The notes beneath the pieces were generated by a model. That model saw only the letters and a list, made by a program, of their open reading frames with translations. It made no database searches and was not told where the DNA came from. The position numbers and the translations under genes were made by a program. A stretch of DNA of 64,000 nucleotides from Zea mays (lineage: Eukaryota > Streptophyta > Magnoliopsida > Poales > Poaceae), in contig NC_050097.1 of the NCBI RefSeq assembly GCF_902167145.1, positions 42,950,095 to 43,014,094 on the forward strand, given 5' to 3'. How positions within the stretch are numbered: the stretch's first letter is position 1; every line of letters begins with the position of its first letter. Below are positions 32,251 through 45,000 of this stretch, piece after piece.

Positions 32251-34220
32251 GCTCGCCCCAGTGCTTGGCTGCCTTCCCCGTTACCCCCTCCGTACCTCGC
32301 CGGACTTGCCCGAGCCAGCCATTAACTCCGGCGACCTCCCCGCGACCCGCCAGTGCCGCCCGAGAGCAACCACCGTGGCCAGCCCCTCTCCCGTCCTCCT
32401 CCGTTCGATCCAAGCCCTCAGATAGCTTCCTGGTGAGGCCGTGAGACTTGCTCAAGCTTGACCCAAGGACCCTCGTCACCGGAATAGCCCAATCGTGCTC
32501 ACCGGAGTTCAAGAACCCGCCGGCGCACGTGGACCGGGTAAGCCCCTGCACCGTTTTCCAATTCGTTGCACGCATGGCCTCAGTGTCACCCCGTGAAGCT
32601 CCTCGTGCACCCTAATTGAACTATACCGCCGTGGTTTGGCCGGAGCAGGAGCCGCCGACGACCCCCGCCGCCTGTGCTCGTGGCCAGGGTAGCTTCGACC
32701 ACCTCCGACACCGACCCGCACACCGACGTGACCGTCGCGACCTCCCGGACGTCACTGACCACCCCGCCGGAGCTCTACTGCCGCCGGTAAGCCCCACCGC
32801 CGTAAACTATGCCGCGGGTACTGTTTAAGCCGGTTAGGGAGCGCGGGTTAGATTTCAGTTAAGTCCAGGGGCTTTGCGCAATGTCAGTGACCCAAGCCAA
32901 TAGTGGACCAAGGGCTGTTCTGTGAGAAAAGAAAAGGAAAAACCCCAGGAGCCTCAGCGTAAACCTGTTTTCTTTTCCATTTTCGAATTTCTTTTCTTTT
33001 TGTTATAACAGATAGCTAAATAAATGCATAACTTGAAGAATAATCATCCAAAAATGTTCAAACCAATTTTGCTAGATTCTGAAATTTATGAACTATCAGA
33101 TAAAAATAATAGAACCCATGGCTTCTGTATTCCTTTCTGAAGTTTTGAATTAAATAAGAAAACCACTCAAAACTCAATATTAGAAGGAAAAATAGGAATA
33201 TTGTTTGACCAGGGTTAGAAAAATTTTGAGAAGCTTATATCTACCTACTAGACCAAGTAAAAATGTTAAACCTCTCTGTATACTCCATTTAAGTTAGTTT
33301 TACCCCTTATTCTATAATATGCTTAAGGATAAGGAAAATAGAAAATGTAATTTATTTAATGAACCAGAGAGTACCTCTATTTTTGTTAGGTTACTTATTC
33401 AATATAGTTCACTGGAAAAATATAGCATACCCTGTTTTAGTGTAAAATAAGTAAGATCTCTTTTGTTTTAATAAAACAAGTGAAACTTAGAAAAACTCTA
33501 CAAAAATAACCCCAAGGTAAAAGCACCCCCACCCTTGGGATAACTATTGTTTTATTAGAGAGAACTTAGGAAAAATATGAAATCTGCTGTTTGACATTTT
33601 TCAAATAATAATGTAGTAGAAAGTGCCTTTTTGGCATTAAACTTAAGAAAATCATAACTAAATAACCACCCCTTAGTTTTCTGTGATTTTTAGCACAGAG
33701 ACCTGTTATTACTATGGGATGCCAGCAAAAATAACCTTTAGGACAGAACCTACCCCTAACTATGAGGAGTAGTGTAAAGTGGCCCATTTTGCCTAACTGT
33801 TGTTATTTTTGTTTAAAGCCTAGCTTTTATACTTTAAGCCTCAAATTCTTAAAACAAGCTAGAATATCCAGTGACAACCCACTGTAATTTTTACAGAATT
33901 TTTGGAAATTATTAAAACCATGTTGTAGTTCAAACCTACACAAAAAAAAACCCTAAATGGAAATTAAGGAAAGAAAAATGAAAGATGTGAATTAATGTTA
34001 TCCTAAAACCTTTGTAATCTGTCCACTAAAATGTATCAAGGTAATACCAATCCACTATGTTATCCTCACTGAAAACCCAAGCCTAAGGAGTATTGAACCT
34101 AACCCACTGGAAGCCCCGCATGACTAAGAAACCCTAAGTTACTTCTTAACTTAGTCCTCTTCCGCATAATATTATTAAATTCTGCATAATCATGACATAC
34201 ATGTTCATTGCATTGGATAG

Positions 34221-35435
34221 ACTGTAATCTTGCTGACGGAGAATACATCCTCGTGCCGGAGCAAGAAGCTGCTCAGGAGGTAGCCCCAGATCCAGCACCC
34301 GAGCCTGCACCAGAGGACCTGCCTGCCACTGCTTTGGAAGGCAAGCCCCGGTTTTATGCATAACCTGTTATTTATACTACTTTACTTCACTTAATGATTG
34401 TAGGATTGATTGTGCACTTAGGTGTAGGAATTGTTTGAAAACCCTAGTTGCATGATCTCAGGAATCCTTTTGAGATGAATACTAGTATGATAGGTCGAGT
34501 AGTTGCTTTAGTAAATTAGGATCTCGGTAGAAGACGAGTGATTTTTCTAGCACTCGTGCGAGATCAGGAAATTGATTGTACCCACTTTCACATTATCATG
34601 ATACTAGTTGGTGGACAACAATCCATGGGGATTGGTTGTTTACGAGATGGAAAATGGAATAAGGATTAACGTGCGGATACCTGTGTCAAGCGTTTGAACG
34701 TACTAAACACATACCGAGAAATATGGTAAATCGGTAAGCCTAGTACCTGATTGAACCTGGCAGTAGACTTTGCCCCTCACGCGACCTGAGACGAGGTCTC
34801 CCATTCCGGTTATGGTGGGTACAAGTGCGGTCACTGCACGACGGCCAGTCGGGGTCAGTGAGGCATTGTACGCCAAGGCGGTGAGCCCTGTTCTGCTGAC
34901 GGGGAATCGATGGGGACGGTTGATATGTGTGGGGACGGAGTGCCCCTATATGTCGTGTGTTTAGGTTTACCTTGCAAGGATAAAAACTCAATTCGAATCG
35001 TCTGCTTCTCGCAGCTAATGAGACTGCTTGATCCATTGTACTGCATTGAGTAATAAGTGGAAGTATGAGGAGTTGTGATAAGATGTTGATTGTTAATAAT
35101 GCTTGCTACCATGTATGAGTAGATAGTCCACTTTTAGCCTTAAGAGAGTCACACTTAACTTTGACTAAGTTAAAACTTTGATTTAGAAACTCAGCTAGTG
35201 ATTTTGGCAACCAAACCCCCACAGCCAAACAGCTGCATGTCTAGAGGTAGAGGAGTAGACTCCTCACACCGGGTAAGTCTAGCTGAGTATTAGTATACTC
35301 AGCCTTGCTTGTGGCATAATTTTTACAGGTTCTCTGGAGGAGATGGTTGCTGGGATAACTTGGCCGTCCACCTTGCCACCGGGTTGGACTGTTGAGTGGG
35401 ACCCTGCCTCGGCTGAGGAGGAGCATGAGGAGTGA
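34221..35435 (+). CDS. Candidate LTR-encoded split ORF, E 5' LTR copy
   Basis: Exon a is 34221-34340, after an AG acceptor (GGATAG), and reads CNLADGEYILVPEQ then an acidic Pro/Ala-rich stretch to DLPATALEG. A GC donor (GAAG|GCAAGC) ends it. Exon b is 35329-35435, after TTTTTACAG, and reads EEMVAGITWPSTLPPGWTVEW to EEEHEE and TGA. Both junctions are phase 1 and join without a stop. The same two exons, junctions and phases are found in the diverged LTR F with many synonymous changes. No ATG is visible in exon a, so the start must lie upstream, possibly in the GC-rich leader, or at the ATG in exon b. No known domain is recognised. A non-coding reading is possible. Confidence 0.45.
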
Positions 35436-35758
35436 TGGGACAGGCTTCCCCATCTCTCTGTTTAATCACCGTTAATTTTATTCCGCTGCACTTCGAACAA
35501 TGATGGTTACTTTTGCAAAAACTCCGATGATGATGATGGTGATGTAATAATGTAACAGTGTGACATGTATGGTTTTATGCTTTATTGTATTTGCTCTGTG
35601 ACTCACCTTCGAGTGAGATTGTGGTACTTGATCCTGTCAGTGGCCGTGTCGGACTAGATCCGAGGGATTGACGGGTTATTCCCATTTAAGTGTGGTCTAG
35701 CCTCTAAGGCGGGACTTGGGCACTTAAGTTGGAATAATTCGGGCAGTTCCGCCACAGC

Positions 35759-35770
35759 TGGTATCGGAGC
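35759..35770 (+). other. Primer binding site of element E
   Basis: TGGTATCGGAGC begins two bases after the LTR. It is the initiator tRNA-Met type with one mismatch. Confidence 0.8.
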
Positions 35771-36177
35771 TTGTACCACCACAGAGGAATCAATAAAATG
35801 TAAATACCATCAATTTTCTAAATAAAACTTGATAGAAACAAGGTTGGATAGATAGTAGGACGAGCAGGATAGACCTAGGACGTGAAGCCTTAGGTTAATA
35901 GAAGGGTAGCTAGGTGGTTAAGAAACTAGGCCCTACAGGCCACTTTTACAGGATGGGAGTTCCTCCCTATTCCTTTTATCTTATTGTGAGGTCGTTCAGG
36001 ACGAGCATGCATGCATTCATAATTAAGCAGATGGATAACTGAGTAAAGGACTTAAAAATAAGATAATAACCAATTAGGTCCCCAGTGCCTTTTCATTTAA
36101 CTAGAGAAGGGCTGAGTTTTATTTCTCCTTGTTCTTTTTATAATTCTTTTTCTTTACTTACGCTTAACCATACACAG

Positions 36178-37047
36178 ATGACTTCCCACGGATCCTCCGA
36201 TGACGGAAATACACTGACCCACACGGACGGACTTGCACGAGAGGGCTTTCCCCGCATTTTGTGGGAAGTACTTCAGGGGGCCGGATACACGACACCCCCT
36301 CAGTACGCGGTGCAGCAGTTCGAGAAGCACCGAGTGCCTCGCTGTAGGGTGAGGATGACCTTGGAGCCTCATCCCCTGCAGCCAGGATGGCGCTCCTTGG
36401 ACTCCGAGTCTTTCGGGTACCGGGCAGAGGACACGATCGAGGCGATCGCTCTGCATGGATTGACTACCTTCTGCGGATTCCATCCCTTGGAGCTGGCTAC
36501 CCACCCCATTGGCTTGTTCCCCGCTGAGAAGGAGGACGACCCAATGTGGAAGGATCGGGTGGAGCATGCCAAGGACATCTGGGCCATCTACCCAGGTCAG
36601 ACTGCGCACTTGACAGTACGGTGCATGAATGCTCTGTACCGTCTGCAGGTGATGCGCGGTGAGGCAATGTCCCATCTGATGGCACTGCTGGAGGCAACAA
36701 AGATCACGTTGGATAACAGAGAGGAGCTCGTGGTTGATTTATCTCAAGAAATGGTGGAGAAGGATTTGCAGGTGGAGCAGCTATCCACTGATATTCAGGA
36801 GTTGGAGGAGCTGGTAGGTACCAGGGAGAACACCATTGAGGTCCTAGAGGATCAACTCATTAACACTTAGCAGCAGCTTGCTGAGGCTAACGAGCACCTG
36901 GACATGCACCACCAGGAGATCCAGGACCAGGAGTCCAACGAGGACGTCGACATTGAGGGAGGAGATGAGCCCGCCTCTAGTGTGGACACTGCTGGCTCGG
37001 GAAGACCACCTTCCCCCGAGTCGAGTGTTGCTTCGTTCGCTCACTAG
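36178..37047 (+). pseudogene. Extra ORF of element E between 5' LTR and gag
   Basis: ATG at 36178 (MTSHGSSDDGNTLTHTDG) directly follows a pyrimidine-rich tract and CACACAG, so it may be reached by splicing. The product has a folded-looking N-terminal part (FPRILWEVLQGAGYTTPP, CRVRMTLEPHP, TIEAIALHGLTTFCGFHP) and a C-terminal coiled coil rich in Glu/Leu (LEELVGTRENTIEVLEDQ). It stops at TAG 36868-36870; the same frame continues with coiled-coil sequence to TAG at 37045-37047, so the first stop is probably a CAG-to-TAG change at codon 231 of 290. No domain was recognised. It is on the sense strand and separate from gag. Confidence 0.65.
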
Positions 37048-37353
37048 GTGTCCAGGGTAGGCTTAGAAGTTGGATAGTCGGACTCCTCGCAGCTAGCTTA
37101 GCTTTTGCACCCTTGGGGTACTAGGCTAGATAGAGTCGAGTCATTTTGGAACAAGTTGATGTAATCGTGCTAAAACTCTCTTGGGAACTTGTTTGATGGA
37201 TGCTATTATCAGTTTAAATTTGGAAGGAGGAATTTATGCCTCTTAAAATCTCTTTTGTTGAAGTCGGAGTCTATCATGCTGTTTTAACTTTTTCCCCGTA
37301 ATAAAATCTTGAAATTTGGAACTGTGGTGTTAAGTAAGTATGTGGTTTTTCAG

Positions 37354-40300
37354 ATGGCCGGGAGGCAGCGTCGTGGCCAGAACGAGCGCGCTCCTCCACC
37401 GCCGCCACCACCTCCCACTCTGCAGGAGCTCATGGCTCAGCAGAATGAGATTCTGAGGCAGCTGGCTCAACGTCAGCCACCACCTCAGCATTATGGTGGT
37501 GGAGACCACCAACGTCACCCCGCGGCGGCTACATACCAGGAATTCCTTAGCACCCGGCCTCCATTATTCACAAGGGCGGAGGACCCACTTGACGCAGATG
37601 TGTGGCTGCGAGTGGTGGAATCCAAATTCCCACTGCTACATGGAGTTTGCTCAGAGGTCACCAAAGTCAGGTTCGCCACCCAGCAGCTTCACGGACCCGC
37701 AAGGACTTGGTGGGATCATTTTCTTGCTATGCAGCCAGAGGACCGAGAGGTGGAGTGGAGGGAGTTCAAGGCAGCCTTTAGAGGACACCATATACCAGCC
37801 GGGATCATGGATAGGAAGCTCAATGAGTTTTTGGCACTCACTCAGGGCAACAAGACAGTGTTGCAGTATGCCCAGGCCTTTAATGACTTGTGCCAGTACG
37901 CGGGATATCATGCAGATACAGATGAGAAGAAGAGGGACAGATTCAGAAGGGGGCTCAGCACTAAGCTCCGGGATCGTCTCAACACCGTCAGGGCCAACAG
38001 CTACAATGAGTTGGTCAACATGGCTATCTCCCAGGAGGACTGCATTACAGCTAGGCAGGCAGAGAAGAAGAGGAAGACCCCTGTGGCAGGACCCTCAGCT
38101 CAGCCACAGCGCTTCAGGATTGTGTCCGACACCCAGGGCAGGGGACCCCAGCAACAGCAAGGGCGATGGGTGATCCGACCGCAGCAGCAGCAGCAGGCAC
38201 CCAACCGCACCCAATTTCCAGCTCAGATGAGCAATCAGCAGCAGCAGCAGTACCGCCAGGCCAATGACAACAGATGCTTCACATGTGGCAACACTGGGCA
38301 TTATGCCAAGAATTGCCCCAGGAACCAGCAGAGGCAGGGGCAGAATGCTAATCAGAACCAAGGCAAGAGGCAGAAGGTGCAAGTGAGGCAGGGCAGGCTG
38401 AACTTCACCACCATAGCTGATATCCCAGAGGGAGCACCCGTCTTGACTGGTATCTTTACAGTTTTGAATTATCCTGCTATTGTTCTTTTTGATTCCGGTG
38501 CATCACACAGTTTTATCAGTACCAAATTTAGTGCCAAGTGCCAATTGCCTTTTCACCACACCAATGGGGGTATTACAATCTCAACACCAGGAGGCAGGGT
38601 TGCCTCCTATCAGATCTGTAGGCACGTACCAATTAAGCTGGGTAGTCTCATTTTCAAAACTACCCTAATGATAATGGGATTGGATAGTGTGGATATCATC
38701 TTAGGGACTGATTGGTTGTCACGACACCACGCAGTGATTGATGTCGCAGCCAGAGCCATAGAAATCCGCTCCCCTTTGGATGGTGAGATTACCTTATATC
38801 TACCCGATCAGGGATGCACCCGTTCTTGTGCTTTTGTTATGTTAGAATCCCCGGTGGAAAAGATCCCAGTGGTCTGCGACTACCCAGATGTTTTCCCAGA
38901 TGAATTGCCAGGGATGCCACCTGACCGAGATATTGAGTTCGCCATCGAATTGCAACCCGGGACCGCTCCTATCTCCAAGAGACCCTATAGGATGCCTCCC
39001 GCGGAATTGGCAGAATTGAAGAAACAATTGCAAGAGTTGTTGGACAAAGGGTTTATTCGTCCAAGCACTTCACCATGGGGATGTCCAGCATTATTTGTAA
39101 AGAAAAAGGATGAGAGTTTGAGGATGTGTGTTGACTACCGTCCTCTCAATGCGGTGACTATTAAGAACAAATACCCGCTGCCCCGCATTGATGTTATGTT
39201 TGATCAGTTGGTAGGAGCCAAGGTATTCTCCAAGATAGACCTTCACTCAGGTTACCATCAGATCAAGATCCGTGCCAGCGATATTCCCAAGACGGCTTTC
39301 TCAACCCGATATGGACTGTATGAGTTTCTGGTGATGTCTTTTGGGCTGACCAATGCCCCGGCTTATTTCATGTACCTGATGAACTCAGTGTTTATGCCAG
39401 AATTGGACAAGTTCGTGGTCGTTTTCATTGATGATATTTTGGTCTATTCCAAGAATGAGGACGAACATACTGAGCACCTGCACATTGTGCTTCAACGACT
39501 GCGCGATCATCATCTTTATGCTAAGTTGTCTAAATGTGAGTTTTGGCTGAAGGAGATCAAATTCTTGGGTCACACAATTTCTCAAGATGGGATATCAGTT
39601 GATCCTGAGAAGGTACAAGAGGTAATGGATTGGAAACCCCCGACTACAGTGAAGCAGATTCGGAGTTTTCTGGGATTGGCAGGGTATTATCGACGATTTA
39701 TTCCGGATTTCTCCCGAATTGCCAAGCCAATGACTGAACTATTGAAGAAGGGAGTCAAATTTGAGTGGAGCCAAAAGTGCGAAGATGCCTTTCATACCTT
39801 GAGGCAGCATTTGACAACAGCCCCAGTGCTGGCCCAACCTGACAACACCAAGCCATTTGAAGTTTATTGTGATGCTTCTGGTACTGGTTTGGGATGTGTT
39901 TTGATGCAAGAGAACAGAGTGATTGCTTATGCTTCCTGGGCACTCAGGCCCCATGAGCAGAACTACCCTACCCATGATCTAGAATTGGCAGCTGTGGTTC
40001 ATGCTCTTAAGTTATGAAGACACTACTTGATGGGAGCTCACTGTAACATCTATACTGATCACAAGAGTCTCAAATACATCTTCACTCAAGCAGATCTGAA
40101 CATGAGGCAAAGGAGATGGTTGGAGTTAATCAAGGACTATGATTTGGAGGTGCTTTACCACCCAGGGAGGGCCAATGTTGTGGCTGATGCCTTGAGCAGA
40201 AAGGCTCAGTGCAATTGTATGAACATGGATGTAGGAGTGACCACCCTGTGTGATGAGTTGTGCAGATTGAACCTGGAAGTTGTTTCTTCGGGTGACCTAA

Positions 40301-41772
40301 GCTATATCTCGGTGGAGCCCACGTTGCAAGAACAGATAGTCAGGGCACAGGTTGAGGATAAGGGTGTTCAGATTATCAAGGATATGATCAAGCAAAAGGC
40401 AGAAAAATACAAGTGTTTCCGACAGGACAGCAAGGGAATTCTATGGTTTGGAGATCGATTGGTTGTTCCCAAGGACCCTGAGCTCAGAAAGCAAATATTG
40501 GATGAAGCTCACCTTTCCAAATTCTCCATGCACCCTGGTAGCAACAAGATGTATCATGATCTCAGATCTCTATATTGGTGGACTAGAATGAAAAGGGAAA
40601 TTGCCAAGTACGTATCCGAGTGTGACACTTGCCAGAGAATTAAAGCCAGTCACTTGAAGGTAGCAGGCCCTTTGCAACCCCTTCCCATACCATCTTGGAA
40701 ATGGGAGGACATTTGCATGGACTTCGTAGTGGGATTACCCAATACCTCCAGGCACCATGATTCTATTTGGGTTATCGTGGACAGGTTGACCAAGACTGCT
40801 CATTTCTTGCCAGTGCACACCACCCACAAGACAGAGAAGTATGCTGAAATTTATGTTGATCAGATAGCAAGACTGCATGGTATTCCAAGGACCATTATAT
40901 CTGACAGAGGAGCCCTGTTTGTGGCACGCTTTTGGGAGAAACTGCAAGAATCACTTGGGACCCAAGTAATCCAAAGCTCAGCATATCACCCTCAAACAGA
41001 TGGCCAGACAGAAAGGGTAAATCAGATTTTGGAAGACATGTTGCGAGCATGTGCACTACATTATGGAAAGGATTGGGACAAGTGTCTGTCTTTGGCGGAA
41101 TTTTCTTACAATAACAGCTATCAGTCCAGTCTGAAGATGGCACCTTTTGAGGCATTATATGGGAGAAGGTGTAGAACCCCACTAAATTGGTCTCAAGCAG
41201 GAGAAAGGGAAATTTTTGGGCCAGATTTGGTACTTGAGGCAGAGGCAAAGGTCAAGGTTATTACCAAGAACTTGGAAGCTGCTCAGGCCAGGCAAAGGAG
41301 CTATCATGATAAGAGGCGGAAGCCTCTACAGTTTGAGGTGGGAGATCATGTCTATCTTAAGGTATCACCCACCAAGGGTGTCCAGAGATTCGGGATCAAG
41401 GGCAAGTTAGCTCCTCGCTACATTGGACCCTATAAGATCAAGGCAAGTTGTGGACCCGTGGCCTATCAAGTGGAATTGCCACCTCACTTGTCAGCAGTTC
41501 ATAATGTGTTCCATGTATCTCAGCTGCGGAAATGTGTTCGTCTACCCACTGAAGTGCTACCGGAACCAGACATTGAGATAGAACCAGACTTGTCCTACCA
41601 GGAGTACCCCGTCAAGGTATTAGATCAGAAGGAAAGATCAACTCGGGCAAGGTCGGTCAGAATGTACAAGGTTCAGTGGAGTCACCATTCAGCAGAAGAA
41701 GCTACATGGGAGACTGAGGATTTTCTACGATCTCGCTTCCCCGACTTTCTGCCCAAAGGAGTCGGTACGTAA
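37354..41772 (+). pseudogene. gag-pol: Element E gag-pol with chromodomain, one in-frame stop
   Basis: The start MAGRQRRGQ at 37354 follows TTTTTCAG. Domains: retrotrans_gag (about residues 82-215), CCHC knuckle [14 protein letters not shown] (about 307), protease [10 protein letters not shown] (about 379), RT (about 543-720, FIDDILVYS near 690), RNase H ([12 protein letters not shown], about 838), integrase zinc finger ([10 protein letters not shown] to CDTCQ) and catalytic core ([23 protein letters not shown]), GPY module (RYIGPYKI) and a chromodomain ([17 protein letters not shown], about 1430). TGA at 40015-40017 stands where the RNase H motif KIWRHYL expects Trp, a single G-to-A change; the frame is otherwise open for about 1472 codons. 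The chromodomain is known to steer chromovirus integration to marked chromatin. Confidence 0.95.
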
Positions 41773-42009
41773 CCCCAGAAACCCCCCCCCCCACCTGCCC
41801 TTTGAATCCAATTATGAGAGAAACTTAGATAGCAAGGATAGTCTAAGTTGTGGATTTAACTTAAGAAGGGCTTCCTTCTGAAGTTGCAAAGAGGATGACA
41901 TTCGAAGAGCAGTAAATAAGAGAAACTTAAGTATAAAAAGGGAAAACAACACCAACACACCTTCAAGCACCCCTCCAAAGGGCTCTACCTGAAATCTCGG
42001 GGCGAGATT

Positions 42010-42027
42010 CCTTTAAGGGGGGAGGGC
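42010..42027 (+). other. Polypurine tract of element E
   Basis: CCTTTAAGGGGGGAGGGC lies directly before the 3' LTR. The interval 41773-42009 after the chromodomain has no gene and includes a run of nine C. Confidence 0.85.
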
Positions 42028-45000
42028 TGTAACACCCCAGGTGTTACTCAGGGTGTCCACCCCAGGGTTACCCCCTTTTCACCCATTATCACATGAAGAT
42101 TGAATTGGGCAAAGTATACCAAACTTGGAATTCTAGGTCCTAAGCAAGTGTAACCCACCTTGGATGTCATGCCCTAGCTTATCATGCACATCTAAGTGGG
42201 GATCTCCCAAAACCCTAAAGCAAAACCCCCATAGGCAATGGGAACCCTAATTGAAGCCATGATCAAAAGATCATGTAAACCTTATGATCATGGTTTGGGC
42301 CAAATAGAAAAGTTGTAATATACTTAATAACCTACAATTAATAGTAAGGAAGTACCCCCAAAAAGTTTTCAGAAAAGCCCTAAACAGTCCACCTAAGATT
42401 TAGCACAAGGGGAAATTCAGTTTTTGCCTAAGTACAAAAACTAACCCTTGCACAAAGACTCCACATGTTCACCTTAATCCCCTTTTCAAAACCTTTCGAC
42501 CCAATTGACAAAAGGGCGCCAAATTAACCCTAGAACACCCTGGAAAGAGATGACACCTACCCTAGGGCGCTAGACATGACTTGACACCCCTTTTGTCTCG
42601 GTTCGGGCTTAGCTGACACAGCAAACTTCTCCCCTCTCTATCTCCCTACCCCGACCATATCTCGACTTGGAACTCACAGCGAAAAGATAGGATTTGGAGC
42701 AGAGAAGCGACCGTACACAGTGACTTTGCCAAGATACGCACGCTATGGTGCTCTAATCGGCCGTTGAACCATGGCAGAAGCAAGCTTCCACGTGTTCGAC
42801 GCGAGCTGGCATCCGGGGGCGCGCTCAGAGCACGCCCGTGCGCGAAACCCCGCGCGCCCGCGGCCGCCCGTGACCACGCCCGCGCCACGGCTATAAAGCC
42901 CGCCCCAGTGCTTGGCTGCCTTCCCCGTTACCCCCTCTGTACCTCGCCGGACTTGCCCGAGCCAGCCATTAACTCCGGCGACCTCCCCGCGACCCGCCAG
43001 TGCCGCCCGAGAGCAACCACCATGGCCAGCCCCTCTCCCGTCCTCCTCCGTTCGATCCAAGCCCTCAGATAGCTTCCTGGTGAGGCCGTGAGACTTGCTC
43101 AAGCTTGACCCAGGGACCCTCGTCACCGGAATAGCCCAATCATGCTCACCGGAATTCAAGAACACGCCGGCGCACGTGGACCGGGTAAGCCCCTGCACCG
43201 TTTTCCAATTCGTTGCGCGCATGGCCTCAGTGTCACCCCGTGAAGCTCCTCGTGCACCCTAATTGAACTATACCGCCGTGGTTTGGCCGGAGCAGGAGCC
43301 GCCGACGACCCCCGCCGCCTGTGCTCGTGGCCAGGGTAGCTCCGACCACCTCCGACACCGACCCGCACACCGACGTGACCGTCGCGACCTCCCGGACGTC
43401 ACTGACCACCCCGCCGGAGCTCTACTGCCGCCGGTAAGCCCCACCGCCGTAAACTATGCCGCGGGTACTGTTTAAGCCGGTCAGGGAGCGCGGGTTAGAT
43501 TTCAGTTAAGTCCAGGGGGCTTTGCGCAATGTTAGTGACCCAAGCCAATAGTGGACCAAGGGCTGTTCTGTGAGAAAAGAAAAGGAAAAACCCCAGGGGC
43601 CTCAGCGTAAACCTGTTTTCTTTTCCATTTTCGAATTTCTTTTCTTTTTGTTATAACAGATAGCTAAATAAATGCATAACTTGAAGAATAATCATCCAAA
43701 AATGTTCAAACCAATTTTGCTAGATTCTGGAATTTATGAACTATCAGATAAAAATAATAGAACCCATGGCTTCTGTATTCCTTTCTGAAGTTTTGAATTA
43801 AATAAGAAAACCACTCAAAACTCAATATTAGAAGGAAAAATAGGAATATTGTTTGACCAGGGTTAGAAAAATTTTGAGAAGCTTATATCTACCTACTAGA
43901 CCAAGTAAAAATGTTAAACCTCTCTGTATACTCCATTTAAGTTAGTTTTACCCCTTATTCTATAATATGCTTAAGGATAAGGAAAATAGAAAATGTAATT
44001 TAATTAATGAACCAGAGAGTACCTCTATTTTTGTTAGGTTACTTATTCAATATAGTTCACTGGAAAAATATAGCATACCCTGTTTTAGTGTAAAATAAGT
44101 AAGATCTCTTTTGTTTTAATAAAACAAGTGAAACTTAGAAAAACTCTACAAAAATAACCCCAAGGTAAAAGCACCCCCACCCTTGGGATAACTATTGTTT
44201 TATTAGAGAGAACTTAGGAAAAATATGAAATCTGCTGTTTGACATTTTTCAAATAATAATGTAGTAGAAAGTGCCTTTTTGGCATTAAACTTAAGAAAAT
44301 CATAACTAAATAACCACCCCTTAGTTTTCTGTGATTTTTAGCACAGAGACCTGTTATTACTATGGGATGCCAGCACAAATAACCTTTAGGACAGAACCTA
44401 CCCCTAACTATGAGGAGTAGTGTAAAGTGGCCCATTTTGCCTAACTGTTGTTATTTTTGTTTAAAGCCTAGCTTTTATACTTTAAGCCTCAAATTCTTAA
44501 AACAAGCTAGAATATCCAGTGACAACCCACTGTAATTTTTACAGAATTTTTGGAAATTATTAAAACCATGTTGTAGTTCAAACCTACACAAAAAAAACCC
44601 TAAATGGAAATTAAGGAAAGAAAAATGAAAGATGTGAATTAATGTTATCCTAAAACCTTTGTAATCTGTCCACTAAAATGTATCAAGGTAATACCAATCC
44701 ACTATGTTATCCTCACTGAAAACCCAAGCCTAAGGAGTATTGAACCTAACCCACTGGAAGCCCCGCATGACTAAGAAACCCTAAGTTACTTCTTAACTTA
44801 GTCCTCTTCCGCATAATATTATTAAATTCTGCATAATCATGACATACATGTTCATTGCATTCGATAGACTGTAATCTTGCTGACGGAGAATACATCCTCG
44901 TGCCGGAGCAAGAAGCTGCTCAAGAGGTAGCCCCAGATCCAGCACCCGAGCCTGCACCAGAGGACCTGCCTGCCACTGCTTTGGAAGGCAAGCCCCGGTT

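Larger units (their letters stand above)
31381..35756 (+). repeat. Element E 5' LTR
   Basis: The LTR shows a gene-like internal layout: TATA box (32245), a GC-rich leader (about 32260-32860) with possible splice donors GGTAAGCCCC near 32538 and 32785, an AT-rich stretch (about 32880-34200), and a coding-like split ORF (34221-34340, 35329-35435). Confidence 0.95.

Noticed and set aside
35283..35302. A 56-nt mini-intron (GTAAGT to TTTTTACAG) before exon b in E's LTR, with an internal stem
   Set aside because: The donor is not conserved as GT at the same place in F and the upstream frame in that phase has stops. The stem itself is conserved, but use as an intron is not supported.
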